A DNA stretch of 18,579 bases, taken from the NCBI GenBank assembly GCA_002383325.1, contig DFYJ01000005.1:71235-89813 (forward strand), read 5' to 3'. Made by a program: the position numbers and the translations under genes. This document shows positions 1-6,642 of the stretch, in pieces. The notes beneath the pieces are model-generated. The model had not been told where the DNA came from. It searched no databases and saw only the letters and a program-made list of their open reading frames with translations. Position 1 is the first letter of the stretch, and every line of letters begins with the position of its first letter. The DNA is from Candidatus Aminicenantes bacterium UBA4085. Lineage in GTDB: Bacteria > Acidobacteriota > Aminicenantia > Aminicenantales > UBA4085.

Positions 1-1032
1 GGCCGCCGGGTCCGCGCCCGGCTGCGTAACGCCGAAGAGGAACCGAAGATGGGGAAATTCCCTCTTGACCTGATCCGAGAGGAGCGACCGGTCGGACGGG
101 CGGAAGGGCACCGGGCTGAGATCGCCCAGGATGCGCGTCCCCTCCGGATCGCCGAAGCCGAGCTCGTCGGCCACCTGGAGGAGCCTGATTGCGTCCGGGT
201 CGAAGCCCATCAGCCTGGCGGCCGTCCGGTCGGTCTCCACGACCTGGTCCCCGGCAACGATCAAGCGGCTGTCCACAGGGTCGACGGGTGCCGGGCACTC
301 CCCTTCCCCGCCGACCACGCCGTCAATGACGGTCAGCGCCGGCCGGAAGAGGAAGAGCATCTCGACCAGCTTGCGGTCAATGGCAAAGTGATGGTTGCGC
401 TGGCGGAGGTTGTAGGGAATGATTCCCATGGCGTTCTTGAAGCCCAGGGTGACGCCGGTGTAGAGGTTGGTCTTGAGCTTGGGGACCGAGACGTGGACCG
501 CCTCGCCGTGCACGACCGGCGAGAAAACCCGCGGCACAAGGATCTCCCTTTGAACGCCGGCCTTGGGCAGGATGTAGCGGTCCACCGGCTGTTCCTCCAG
601 AGCCAGGAGGGCGCAGCCGCGGCGCCTGGCCAGGCGGTCGATGCCGGCGGACCGGAACGAGGCCCGGGTGGGAAAGCCGCGGCCGGAGGATTCCACGATC
701 GTGATCGAAGCGGCCCGGCCGCGCCCCGCGAGCCAGACGATGACGGCGTCGAGCACGCGAGGGTCGGTCGATTCGGGGGATGTCGGGCGGAGGGTGCCCA
801 GGCGGTTGAAGACGATGACCAGGTTGGGCTTGATCAGGACCGGGCGGCCGGCGAGACGGGCCGTGATCCCGCTCTCCACATCCAGCCGATCCAGTGCGGA
901 GAAGACGGCCGATCGGATGGCGGCCGTCTCCGGCCGACTCTCCCAGGCCGGCGTGGCATAGTCCTTGGCCAGAGCGACGCATTCGTCCTGGTAGCGGCCT
1001 TCGGGCAATCGCTCCACGACGACGGCGGGCAA
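1..1032 (-). CDS. DUF362 domain protein, C-terminus cut by window edge
   Basis: The frame stays open from a TTG start at 1032 to position 1, giving 344 codons with no stop, so the C-terminus is outside the window. Recognisable DUF362 landmarks are the KPN motif at residues 68-70 (IKPNLV), VPKLKTN, the TLGFKNAMGIIP segment, IDGVVGGEGECPAP and the late ETDRTAARLMGFDP segment. DUF362 proteins are often fused to or encoded next to 2x[4Fe-4S] ferredoxins; their reaction is not established. The TTG was chosen because it follows the ferredoxin stop by one base and a GGAGAG Shine-Dalgarno lies about 9 nt upstream; no ATG or GTG fits in frame. Last visible gene of the moaD-AOR-ferredoxin operon, so a redox or metal-linked role with the oxidoreductase is inferred. 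Confidence 0.85.
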   Translation of the reverse strand, partial: MPAVVVERLPEGRYQDECVALAKDYATPAWESRPETAAIRSAVFSALDRLDVESGITARLAGRPVLIKPNLVIVFNRLGTLRPTSPESTDPRVLDAVIVWLAGRGRAASITIVESSGRGFPTRASFRSAGIDRLARRRGCALLALEEQPVDRYILPKAGVQREILVPRVFSPVVHGEAVHVSVPKLKTNLYTGVTLGFKNAMGIIPYNLRQRNHHFAIDRKLVEMLFLFRPALTVIDGVVGGEGECPAPVDPVDSRLIVAGDQVVETDRTAARLMGFDPDAIRLLQVADELGFGDPEGTRILGDLSPVPFRPSDRSLLSDQVKREFPHLRFLFGVTQPGADPAA

Positions 1033-1033
1033 A

Positions 1034-1252
1034 TCAGTCTCTCTCCACCAGGACGATGCAGTCCAGCGGGCAGGCCTGGGCGCACAGTCCGCATCCGGTG
1101 CACGTTGCGGGGCGGGCCAGCTCGGGAAAGGTCTTGCCGTGGCGGCCGCGCCCGTCGGCCGACATGTCGAGAGAGCTGAACGGGCAGGCCGTCACGCAGA
1201 CGACGCAGGACATGCAGACGTTATGGTCCATGACGGGAATCTTCCGACTCAT
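1034..1252 (-). CDS. 2x[4Fe-4S] ferredoxin-type protein
   Basis: A 72-residue cytoplasmic electron carrier. Two complete cluster motifs are visible: C13-C16-C19-C23-P (CMSCVVCVTACP) and C51-C54-C57-C61-P (CTGCGLCAQACP). This is the bacterial 8Fe ferredoxin or polyferredoxin-subunit layout. Its ATG overlaps the stop of the upstream oxidoreductase gene by 4 nt (ATGA), so the two are probably translationally coupled, and the DUF362 gene starts one base after its stop. The likely role, inferred from position and from characterised systems in which a small Fe-S subunit accompanies the tungsten enzyme (AorA-type), is to take electrons from the oxidoreductase. Confidence 0.93.
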   Translation of the reverse strand: MSRKIPVMDHNVCMSCVVCVTACPFSSLDMSADGRGRHGKTFPELARPATCTGCGLCAQACPLDCIVLVERD

Positions 1253-3231
1253 GGCCGAGCGCTCCCCTGCGCCTCAAGCCCGAGAGCGGCCAACGTCTCC
1301 GGCGTGGGAACGCCGGTCGCCGCGTCCCAGCCCATGGCTTTCCAGTAATTGCTGATCATGGCCGTCAGGGGGACCCTCCGACCGGCCAGGGGCCCTCGGG
1401 TCAGCGGCGGCTCGCCCCGCATCCGCCCCGGCGAGACGAACCCCCTCGGGTCGAGGCCGGGCTTGATATTGAAGAGCTGACGCAGGGTCTGGATGCGGCG
1501 GCCTGACTCCATGTACTCGACGGGCGGCCGCTCCCAGCCGGTGGCCAGGTTCATCCAGTCGAAGAGCCGCCAGTGCTGGAGGCCGTTGACCATGGCGAAC
1601 AGGCATCCGCCCGCGGCGTCAGTCAGCTGCTTGAAGCAGACATAGGCCGCCGACTTGAGCGCCTCCTCCTCGCTGGCCCAGTACTCTCTGGATTTCGGGT
1701 AAGGCTTGACCACGCGGGGGGCCCAAGGAACGAATTCCCAGAGGTGGGAGGGGTAGTAATAGGAGCCCGAGGCGATGGTATGGCGGCCCGGGGTGGGATC
1801 GGTCCCGTAGGAGACAGCCATCATCGGATCCATGCGCGAGTCGTGCATGGCCGGCTCCTGGCCGCCGACGTGGACGGCGTACGGCTCGGCCCCGCGGCCG
1901 ATGCGCTCGGCCGCCCGCCGGACGCCGTCGGCCAGGATGTCGCCGATCCCCTCCCGAGCGGCCATCATCTTCAGGAGGGTGAGGATGGCCCGCGAATCGC
2001 CCCAGGCGAGCTCGAGTCCGCCCGTATCGGCCTTGGTCAGGACGCCGTTTTCGAAGCACTCGATGGCGAAGGCGATCGTGGCCCCGGCCGAGATCGTGTC
2101 CAGGCCGCTGCGGTTGCAGATATCGTTGCAGATGTAGATCGTCTCCAGGCTGTCGTGTCCCAACAGCCCGCCGAAGGCGGCTACGGTCTCGTACTCGGGC
2201 TTGTGGGAATGGCCGCTCCCGTCGGCCCCGCCCATACGGCTGATGCCGCCGCAGCCGACGACGCAGGAATAGCAGTGGTACTTGCGGATCTCCCGCTTCA
2301 GCATCCGGTCGGGATTGAGCTTCCGCCAGTGCCGGCGCCCGAAGTCGGCCAAGCTGCCGCGCCAGTTGAGGAGCGGCGAGTCGCCGTTGACCGCACCGGC
2401 CGTGTTGTTGTAGTTCGTTCCCCATTTCTTGAGGATGGCGGCCAGGATGAGGCCGTCGACGGGGACGACCACCCGGAAGCCCAGGACGCGGCCGAACGTC
2501 GGCAGGATGCCGCCGCTGAGCCTCGGGGGCAGATGGAGGCGCCTGACCTTATCGGCGTAATGCTTGGAGACGGCCTTGACCCGGACGGGATCCGCGCAGG
2601 GAATAAGCCTGGCCCCGGACAACATCACGGCCTTCAGGCGCTTGGAGCCCATGACCGCGCCGACCCCGGAGCGGGCGGCATAGCGCCCGCCGTCGTTGGA
2701 GATGCCGGAGATGAGCGACAGCTTCTCGGCCGCCGGGCCGATCGCGGCCACCGCCGGGCGCTTTTTCCCCTCATGCCCCTTCTTGAGAATCTCCTCCGTC
2801 TCGACCGCATCGCGGCCCCAGAGAGCGGAGGCGTCCAGCAGACGCGGCCCCTTGGCGTCGAGGACGAAGACGACGGGACGGGGCGCAAGGCCCTTGAAGA
2901 AGATGCCGTCATAGCCTGTCTGCTTGATGGCCGGCGACAGGCTGCCGCCGCAGTTGGCATCGCCCCAGCCGCCGGTCAGGGGGGACTTGCAGACCGCCAT
3001 CCAGCGGCCGGTCATGACCGAGCCGGTGCCCGTCAGAAGGCCGCTCATGAAGCCCAGCACGTTCTCGGGTCCGAGGGGATCGGCTCCGGCCGGGATCTCG
3101 TCATAGAGGATGCGGACCGCCAGTCCGACTCCTCCGAGATAGCGCTCATAGATGTCATCGGGGATTCGGCGCTCGGCAAAAGCCTCCGCCGCGAGGTCGA
3201 CGAACAGAACCTTGCCCATACAGGCTTTCAT
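1249..3231 (-). CDS. Aldehyde ferredoxin oxidoreductase family (tungsten/molybdenum bis-pterin enzyme)
   Basis: A 660-residue protein, slightly longer than the roughly 600-residue archetypes. Enzymes of this family oxidise aldehydes (or related substrates) to acids with ferredoxin, using a bis-pterin tungsten or molybdenum centre and one [4Fe-4S] cluster. The N-terminal AOR domain shows YLGGVGLAVRIL (31-42), TGGWGDANCGG (86-96) and ARSGVGAVMGSKRLKAV (186-202). Cluster ligands are C320, C323 and C327 (CYSCVVGC), with the fourth in the pterin-binding motif DAAGGC (538-543). The C-terminal stretch around GWDAATGVPTPETL is typical. The gene is between a moaD-like gene (7-nt gap) and its ferredoxin. 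The substrate cannot be read from sequence; AOR, YdhV-like and other subgroups remain possible. Cytoplasmic: no Tat or Sec signal seen. Confidence 0.94.
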   Translation of the reverse strand: MKACMGKVLFVDLAAEAFAERRIPDDIYERYLGGVGLAVRILYDEIPAGADPLGPENVLGFMSGLLTGTGSVMTGRWMAVCKSPLTGGWGDANCGGSLSPAIKQTGYDGIFFKGLAPRPVVFVLDAKGPRLLDASALWGRDAVETEEILKKGHEGKKRPAVAAIGPAAEKLSLISGISNDGGRYAARSGVGAVMGSKRLKAVMLSGARLIPCADPVRVKAVSKHYADKVRRLHLPPRLSGGILPTFGRVLGFRVVVPVDGLILAAILKKWGTNYNNTAGAVNGDSPLLNWRGSLADFGRRHWRKLNPDRMLKREIRKYHCYSCVVGCGGISRMGGADGSGHSHKPEYETVAAFGGLLGHDSLETIYICNDICNRSGLDTISAGATIAFAIECFENGVLTKADTGGLELAWGDSRAILTLLKMMAAREGIGDILADGVRRAAERIGRGAEPYAVHVGGQEPAMHDSRMDPMMAVSYGTDPTPGRHTIASGSYYYPSHLWEFVPWAPRVVKPYPKSREYWASEEEALKSAAYVCFKQLTDAAGGCLFAMVNGLQHWRLFDWMNLATGWERPPVEYMESGRRIQTLRQLFNIKPGLDPRGFVSPGRMRGEPPLTRGPLAGRRVPLTAMISNYWKAMGWDAATGVPTPETLAALGLEAQGSARP

Positions 3232-3238
3232 GCCGAAT

Positions 3239-3472
3239 TCAGCCTCCCGCCAGAAGGGCGATGAAGCCCACGGTGTCGCCGTCTTGGAGCTTACGGGAGA
3301 GGGGCGCGCGCTCGTAGTTGACCAAGCAGAAGATCGCGGCCGCGAAGCGCAGGGGAACCCGTAGCCGCTTGAGAAGATCGTTGAGAGTAGCGCCTTCGGG
3401 CATGGTCATGAAGCCGTCGTCGTCGATCTTGGAAAAATCGGCAAAACGGGGGGCGTAAACGCGAATGCGCAT
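3239..3472 (-). CDS. MoaD/ThiS-like ubiquitin-fold sulfur carrier
   Basis: A 77-residue protein ending in LLAGG. The terminal Gly-Gly is the hallmark of MoaD/ThiS beta-grasp proteins, whose C-terminal glycine is adenylated and thiocarboxylated to deliver sulfur, in MoaD to make the dithiolene of molybdopterin. LRVPLRFAAAIFCLVNYERA and LQDGDTVGFIALLAGG fit the fold's later strands. It is the first gene of the oxidoreductase operon, 7 nt upstream of the AOR gene. Small MoaD-like proteins are commonly linked to AOR-family genes, so a dedicated role in the tungsten or molybdenum pterin cofactor is inferred. No moaE or moeB-like partner is in the window. Confidence 0.88.
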   Translation of the reverse strand: MRIRVYAPRFADFSKIDDDGFMTMPEGATLNDLLKRLRVPLRFAAAIFCLVNYERAPLSRKLQDGDTVGFIALLAGG

Positions 3473-3483
3473 GGTCGGCCGAC

Positions 3484-3512
3484 ATCATGGCGTCGATCGG
3501 CGGCCGATTCAA
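3484..3512 (-). promoter_or_regulatory. Candidate sigma70 promoter for moaD-AOR operon
   Basis: On the minus strand, TTGAAT (3507-3512) is separated by 17 nt from CATGAT (3484-3489). The -10 box ends 11 nt before the moaD ATG, so the leader would be only a few bases. The -35 is good and the -10 matches 4 of 6 consensus bases; it is a moderate prediction. Confidence 0.4.
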
Positions 3513-3579
3513 GGTTGGCCAAAGGGCCTTGGGCGGGAGGGGGAGGAAAGCCTTGTAGAGAATGCTCCCCCCGCCACCG

Positions 3580-3585
3580 TATACT
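3580..3585 (+). promoter_or_regulatory. Possible -10 box for the small secreted-protein gene
   Basis: TATACT lies about 50 nt upstream of the ATG at 3635. No convincing -35 box is present at 17 nt; the best candidate is a weak TAGAGA at an 18-nt spacing. Listed only because the -10 is close to consensus and correctly placed. Confidence 0.3.
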
Positions 3586-3634
3586 GAGTGTCGGGACCGA
3601 CCCGAATGCCTCGAATCCTAGGGGGAGCATCGCC

Positions 3635-3870
3635 ATGAGACTAAAAAAGATGACGCTTGCCTGGACAGCCGTCGTTCTCAGCCTGACCGCCCGGGCGGGG
3701 CGGACTTGGGGAACCGGCCGCCGCGCGGCTTCCTCTTCCCGCTGGAGCCTTCCTGGCGCTACCCGCCCGGGACCAACGGCCGCTTCGACATCCTCGACGG
3801 CCGCCTCTACACGGTGGACTTCAACGAGGACGAGGAGCGCTACGAGCTGCGCGTGACGCCGCTGCAGTAG
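3635..3870 (+). pseudogene. Small secreted protein gene, apparent frameshift
   Basis: An ATG at 3635 follows a GGGGGAG ribosome-binding site and encodes a typical signal peptide start (MRLKKMTLAWTAVVLSL). After about 20 codons that frame becomes Arg/Ser/Thr-rich and implausible, whereas the frame shifted by one base reads a sensible acidic/aromatic stretch (GFLFPLEPSWRYPP, then NGRFDILDGRLYTVDF and NEDEERYELRVTPLQ) to a TAG at 3868-3870. Adding one G to the G run at 3697-3700 joins both halves into a protein of about 78 residues. The fragment could be a real pseudogene or an assembly or sequencing error in a homopolymer. The family is not recognised. It would be exported if intact. Confidence 0.5.
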
Positions 3871-3872
3871 CG

Positions 3873-3897
3873 CCCGGCCCGCTCGAGCGGGGCCGGG
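3873..3897. terminator. Shared hairpin between convergent small gene and tRNA-Leu
   Basis: CCCGGCCCGCT and AGCGGGGCCGGG pair around a CG centre with one bulged G. The hairpin lies 2 nt after the stop of the plus-strand gene and 9 nt beyond the 3' end of the minus-strand tRNA, as a two-way terminator should. Neither side has a U-rich tract, so it may instead be a transcript-end-stabilising structure. Confidence 0.45.
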
Positions 3898-3906
3898 AAG
3901 GGTGAC

Positions 3907-3990
3907 TGCCCAGGGCGGGACTTGAACCCGCACGGCCTTGCGGCCTCGACATTTTAAGTGTCGTGCGTCTGCCTATTCCGCCACCCGGGC
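3907..3990 (-). tRNA. tRNA-Leu(UAA)
   Basis: An 84-nt class II tRNA. The acceptor stem pairs GCCCGGG with CCTGGGC and the discriminator is A. The anticodon stem CGACA/TGTCG encloses the loop CTTAAAA, so the anticodon is UAA (plus-strand positions 3954-3956) and it reads UUA/UUG. A long variable arm (GGCCGCAAGGCC) and the T-arm GCGGGTTCAAGTCCCGC are clear. The 3' CCA is not encoded. It closely resembles the E. coli tRNA-Leu(UAA) layout. Confidence 0.96.
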
Positions 3991-3999
3991 TGTGGGGGG

Positions 4000-4028
4000 A
4001 TTTTATGCCACGAAGGACGCAAAGACAA
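4000..4028 (-). promoter_or_regulatory. Promoter of tRNA-Leu
   Basis: On the minus strand TTGTCT (4023-4028) and TAAAAT (4000-4005) are separated by exactly 17 nt. The -10 ends 9 nt before the mature 5' end of the tRNA, so transcription would start about 2-3 nt upstream of the tRNA. The promoter is embedded in the nonsense tail of the truncated exporter gene, which supports the view that the exporter's ending there is not native coding sequence. Confidence 0.65.
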
Positions 4029-4755
4029 TCCGCTGGGGCCCGGCGCGGCCGCGGGGGCATCCACCATGTCCTGACCCAGTACACCGGCCGAACAGCCGGA
4101 TGATCTTGTTCAGGGCCAGGTTCTCGCCGACCAAGGCATGGAGCGCGGCATTCTGGCGGATGGCCCGGTCCGCCATCCGCGCCGTCGCGCGGGACTTCCA
4201 GTGGGAGAAGAGCGCGGCCGAGGCCATCGCCGCCAAGCCCAGCCCGGCCAGGCCGAGATCGGTCGCGGCCAGGAAGGCCAGGAGGGAGACGATTTCAACC
4301 GGGAAGCGGATCAGGGCGTTGACGGCGCCGCCGAACCCCGAGACGAGGAGGCGGGCGTCATTCAGGGTATGGGAAGCCAGCTGGCCGCTTTGGTATCTTT
4401 TCATCTCCAGGAAGGGAACCTTCAAAATCCGGGTATGGATGATCTCCAGGATCTCCCGCAGGAGCCGGAGCTGGATGCGAGCCGCGAGGAAGGAGGCCCA
4501 GCCGCCGGCGGCCGAGCGTAGGATCAGGGCGCCGAAAAGCAGGGCTGCGCCGCGCAGAAACACCAGCCAGGAGAAGCCGGCCCCCAGGGCATCGACGATC
4601 GACTTGGAGGCCCATGGAAGAAGGACCGTGCTGAGGGATGCGATCCCCGTCACGGCGCCCACCAGCAGGAAACGGGAGAAGCGCCTCCGGATCAGCGCGG
4701 CCAGAGCGCTGCCCGCCCAGCCGCGTCGATCAGGCCCGCGGCCGGCGACGCTCAT
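4003..4755 (-). pseudogene. ABC exporter membrane domain, truncated before the ATPase domain
   Basis: The ATG at 4753-4755 overlaps the preceding gene's stop (ATGA). About 225 residues look like an ABC type-1 exporter transmembrane domain: hydrophobic segments (FLLVGAVTGIASLSTVLLPW, LVFLRGAALLFGALIL, IVSLLAFLAATDLGLAGLGL), the LLREILEIIHTRILKVP coupling region with SGQLASHTLND, and LVGENLALNKIIRLFG. Homology-like sequence stops near 4087. The last 25 codons are a low-complexity tail running into the tRNA-Leu promoter, and no Walker A, signature or Walker B motif follows. Intact relatives have about 580 residues with a C-terminal nucleotide-binding domain. It was probably the export pump of the adjacent peptide cluster and is now a remnant, unless a separate ATPase elsewhere complements it. 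Confidence 0.7.
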
Positions 4756-6413
4756 GTCCGCCCCGTCCATTGGGCCAGGAGGCTCCTGATTCCGAGATCG
4801 GCCAGAAATACGAGCCCCGAAACGGTCCAGACCACGACGTGGCCGGGCCAAAGAAGAATGTAAGCCGGCCCGAGCCGGGTGCCCCAATAGGCGTCCATCT
4901 CATTGGGCGAGGGGAAGGCCCGCCGAAGGAAGGCCCGAATCCGGGCGGCTCTCCCGTCGATGAAGGGAACTTCCCAGTGGATCTCCTCGATTTTATTCAG
5001 CCAGCGCCCGTGGCGGGGCCGAAAGCGCCGCTCCAGCATGGCCCTGGGCTGGAGGGCCAGCCGGGTCCAGCCGCCGGCTATCGGACCCAGTCCGGCCCGC
5101 CGGAGGGGGCTCCAGCCTTCGGGGAGAGGCCCCAGAATCTTTTCCACGGCCCGGACAGCCGTGGCCGCGATGCGGACCAGCCCGGATTCCGCCGCGCGGC
5201 GGACAAGGGCCTCCCTGTCTCCGGGCCTCATGCCCCGCGCCAGACGGTCCAGGTCGATCAGCCATTTCAGCCCGCCGAATCGGTGATGCAGGACGAAGTG
5301 CTGAGCCAGATAGAGCCATTCGTCCGCGGGATCCAGCAGCCGGACGAAGGGCCTCTCCCCCGACGGGACCGAGGCCCTGGCAAAGGCGAAGGCCGTCGGT
5401 AGATCCGCCTCCGCTCCATAGACGCGCCTGGTCACTAGAGACAGCTTGATATCCAGGCCCATCCCGCTCGAGCCGGGCGGAGCGAGGAGCTCGAACTTCT
5501 TCTTGATGGCCAGGATCCCGGGCTTCAGAAAGACGTTCCTTCCGGGCCGATAGCCCAGTTCCGCGAGACAAGCGACGAAAGCCGCCGTCGTTTCCGGCAG
5601 GATCAGCAGATCGATGTCGCCGAAGGCCCGGACCGAGGGATCCGGGCGGTAAATGCCGTAAGCGAGCGAAACAGCCTTCAGCGGAATGACCGGGATGCCG
5701 CGGGCTTGGCACGCCGCCGCGATCCGCTCGTATTCGCTCAGCCCGCCGATCGCAGCGGCGATCTGCCGACGCTTCTGGTCTTCGAGCGGCCGCCATTCCG
5801 GCTCATGGACGGTCCGGTCGATCCAACCGGCCAGATCATGATCGAAGACGGCCTGCAGGGCGTAGACGGAAGGCCGCGTGCCGATCCCTCCTCCCTCGGC
5901 CGCCCAGCGGCGAAGGAAGCTCCAAGCCTCGGCCCGGACGGCCCGGTAGGCGGACGGACGCCGCATGCGGTCGAAGCGGGCGGCGGCTTCGACCAGGCCT
6001 TGAAAGACCGGATTCAGCAGGGCCCGGAATAGGGAGCGGGCTCTTGGCCCGAGCCCGCCGCCAGCCCGTTTGTCCAAACGGAAATGGCGGACGCTCATGC
6101 GCCCGAAGACCCGCTGGATCCGGCCTGCGAAGCCCGCTTCCAGGGAGACGACGGCGCCGTTACGCCATAGGACGTGGGTGACTTTGCCGACGACTTCGAA
6201 CGGCGTGACGGCCTCGACGCTTCGGGATCGATCGCCTTGGGTTGTCAGGATCGTCTCCCCGGAGCCGGTCCGGGCGATCTCGACAAGACGGTGGGCGACG
6301 GGCCTCCTCCCCTTCTCGACCATCAAGATGTCGCCCGGGCGGACATTCAATCCGGCGCCGAACGCGAGGGGCCGGCACCCGATCGCCCGGCCGCCCCTGA
6401 GGAAGGGGCGCAT
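4752..6413 (-). CDS. S26-type peptidase domain fused to an NTP_transf_5-like nucleotidyltransferase
   Basis: From the ATG at 6413 the protein has 553 residues. Residues 1-80 resemble an ER/SipW-type S26 signal peptidase: RPFLRGG, RPGDILMVEKG, the putative catalytic His in VAHR (H41) and TTQGDRSRS. The usual Ser-Met pair spans the start: codons GGS lie in frame directly before M1, preceded by FFIFPL. Residues ~180-500 resemble the uncharacterised nucleotidyltransferases found in peptide-maturation clusters, with GDIDLL (D266, D268) as the probable metal-binding pair and a YLAQHFVLHHRFGGLKWLID region. A hydrophobic segment occurs near the C-terminus (ILLWPGHVVVWTVSGLVFL). The gene follows the precursor and overlaps the exporter gene by 3-4 nt. 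The start is uncertain: no ATG, GTG or TTG exists between M1 and the in-frame stop at 6516-6518, only CTG at 6425. Roles in leader removal or peptide modification are inferred. Confidence 0.75.
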   Translation of the reverse strand: MRPFLRGGRAIGCRPLAFGAGLNVRPGDILMVEKGRRPVAHRLVEIARTGSGETILTTQGDRSRSVEAVTPFEVVGKVTHVLWRNGAVVSLEAGFAGRIQRVFGRMSVRHFRLDKRAGGGLGPRARSLFRALLNPVFQGLVEAAARFDRMRRPSAYRAVRAEAWSFLRRWAAEGGGIGTRPSVYALQAVFDHDLAGWIDRTVHEPEWRPLEDQKRRQIAAAIGGLSEYERIAAACQARGIPVIPLKAVSLAYGIYRPDPSVRAFGDIDLLILPETTAAFVACLAELGYRPGRNVFLKPGILAIKKKFELLAPPGSSGMGLDIKLSLVTRRVYGAEADLPTAFAFARASVPSGERPFVRLLDPADEWLYLAQHFVLHHRFGGLKWLIDLDRLARGMRPGDREALVRRAAESGLVRIAATAVRAVEKILGPLPEGWSPLRRAGLGPIAGGWTRLALQPRAMLERRFRPRHGRWLNKIEEIHWEVPFIDGRAARIRAFLRRAFPSPNEMDAYWGTRLGPAYILLWPGHVVVWTVSGLVFLADLGIRSLLAQWTGRT

Positions 6414-6474
6414 GCTTCCCCCCAGGGGAAAGATGAAGAACGTGGGATCCGAGAAGGCGGGCCTCCGACTGGGA

Positions 6475-6642
6475 TCAGGAAAAGCTCTGGGAGCAGGATT
6501 CGCTCGATTCCTTGGTCATGGGGACGTAATTGGCGGTTGCACCCGTCGGCATCAGCGCGGCCGAGAATCCGATGCAGGAGAGGGCGGTCCGCTCGAAGAT
6601 CTCCTCGGACACAACGTCGGGCTTCTCATAGGCTTCTTTCAT
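6475..6642 (-). CDS. Putative RiPP precursor peptide, 55 aa
   Basis: The ATG at 6640-6642 follows a strong GGGAGGAG ribosome-binding site and the 56-codon frame ends with TGA at 6475-6477. The gene overlaps the end of the radical SAM gene by 17 nt in another frame. The N-terminal half is leader-like and charged (MKEAYEKPDVVSEEIFERTA), followed by LSC with Cys23 and a small-residue core (IGFSAALMPTGATANYVP), then a Ser-rich tail with Cys50 (ESSESCSQSFS, six Ser in the last ten residues). The YEKP plus spaced hydrophobic residues resemble leaders bound by PqqD-type recognition domains. Position between the modifying enzyme and the peptidase gene supports a substrate role. No homologue is recalled with certainty. 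Confidence 0.8.
   Translation of the reverse strand: MKEAYEKPDVVSEEIFERTALSCIGFSAALMPTGATANYVPMTKESSESCSQSFS

Noticed and set aside
49..3264. Long plus-strand open frames (49-1179 and 1573-3264) opposite DUF362, ferredoxin and AOR
   Set aside because: They are antisense to genes with clear motifs. Their translations are Arg/Gly/Ala/Asp-rich without recognisable domains, as expected from GC-rich coding on the other strand.
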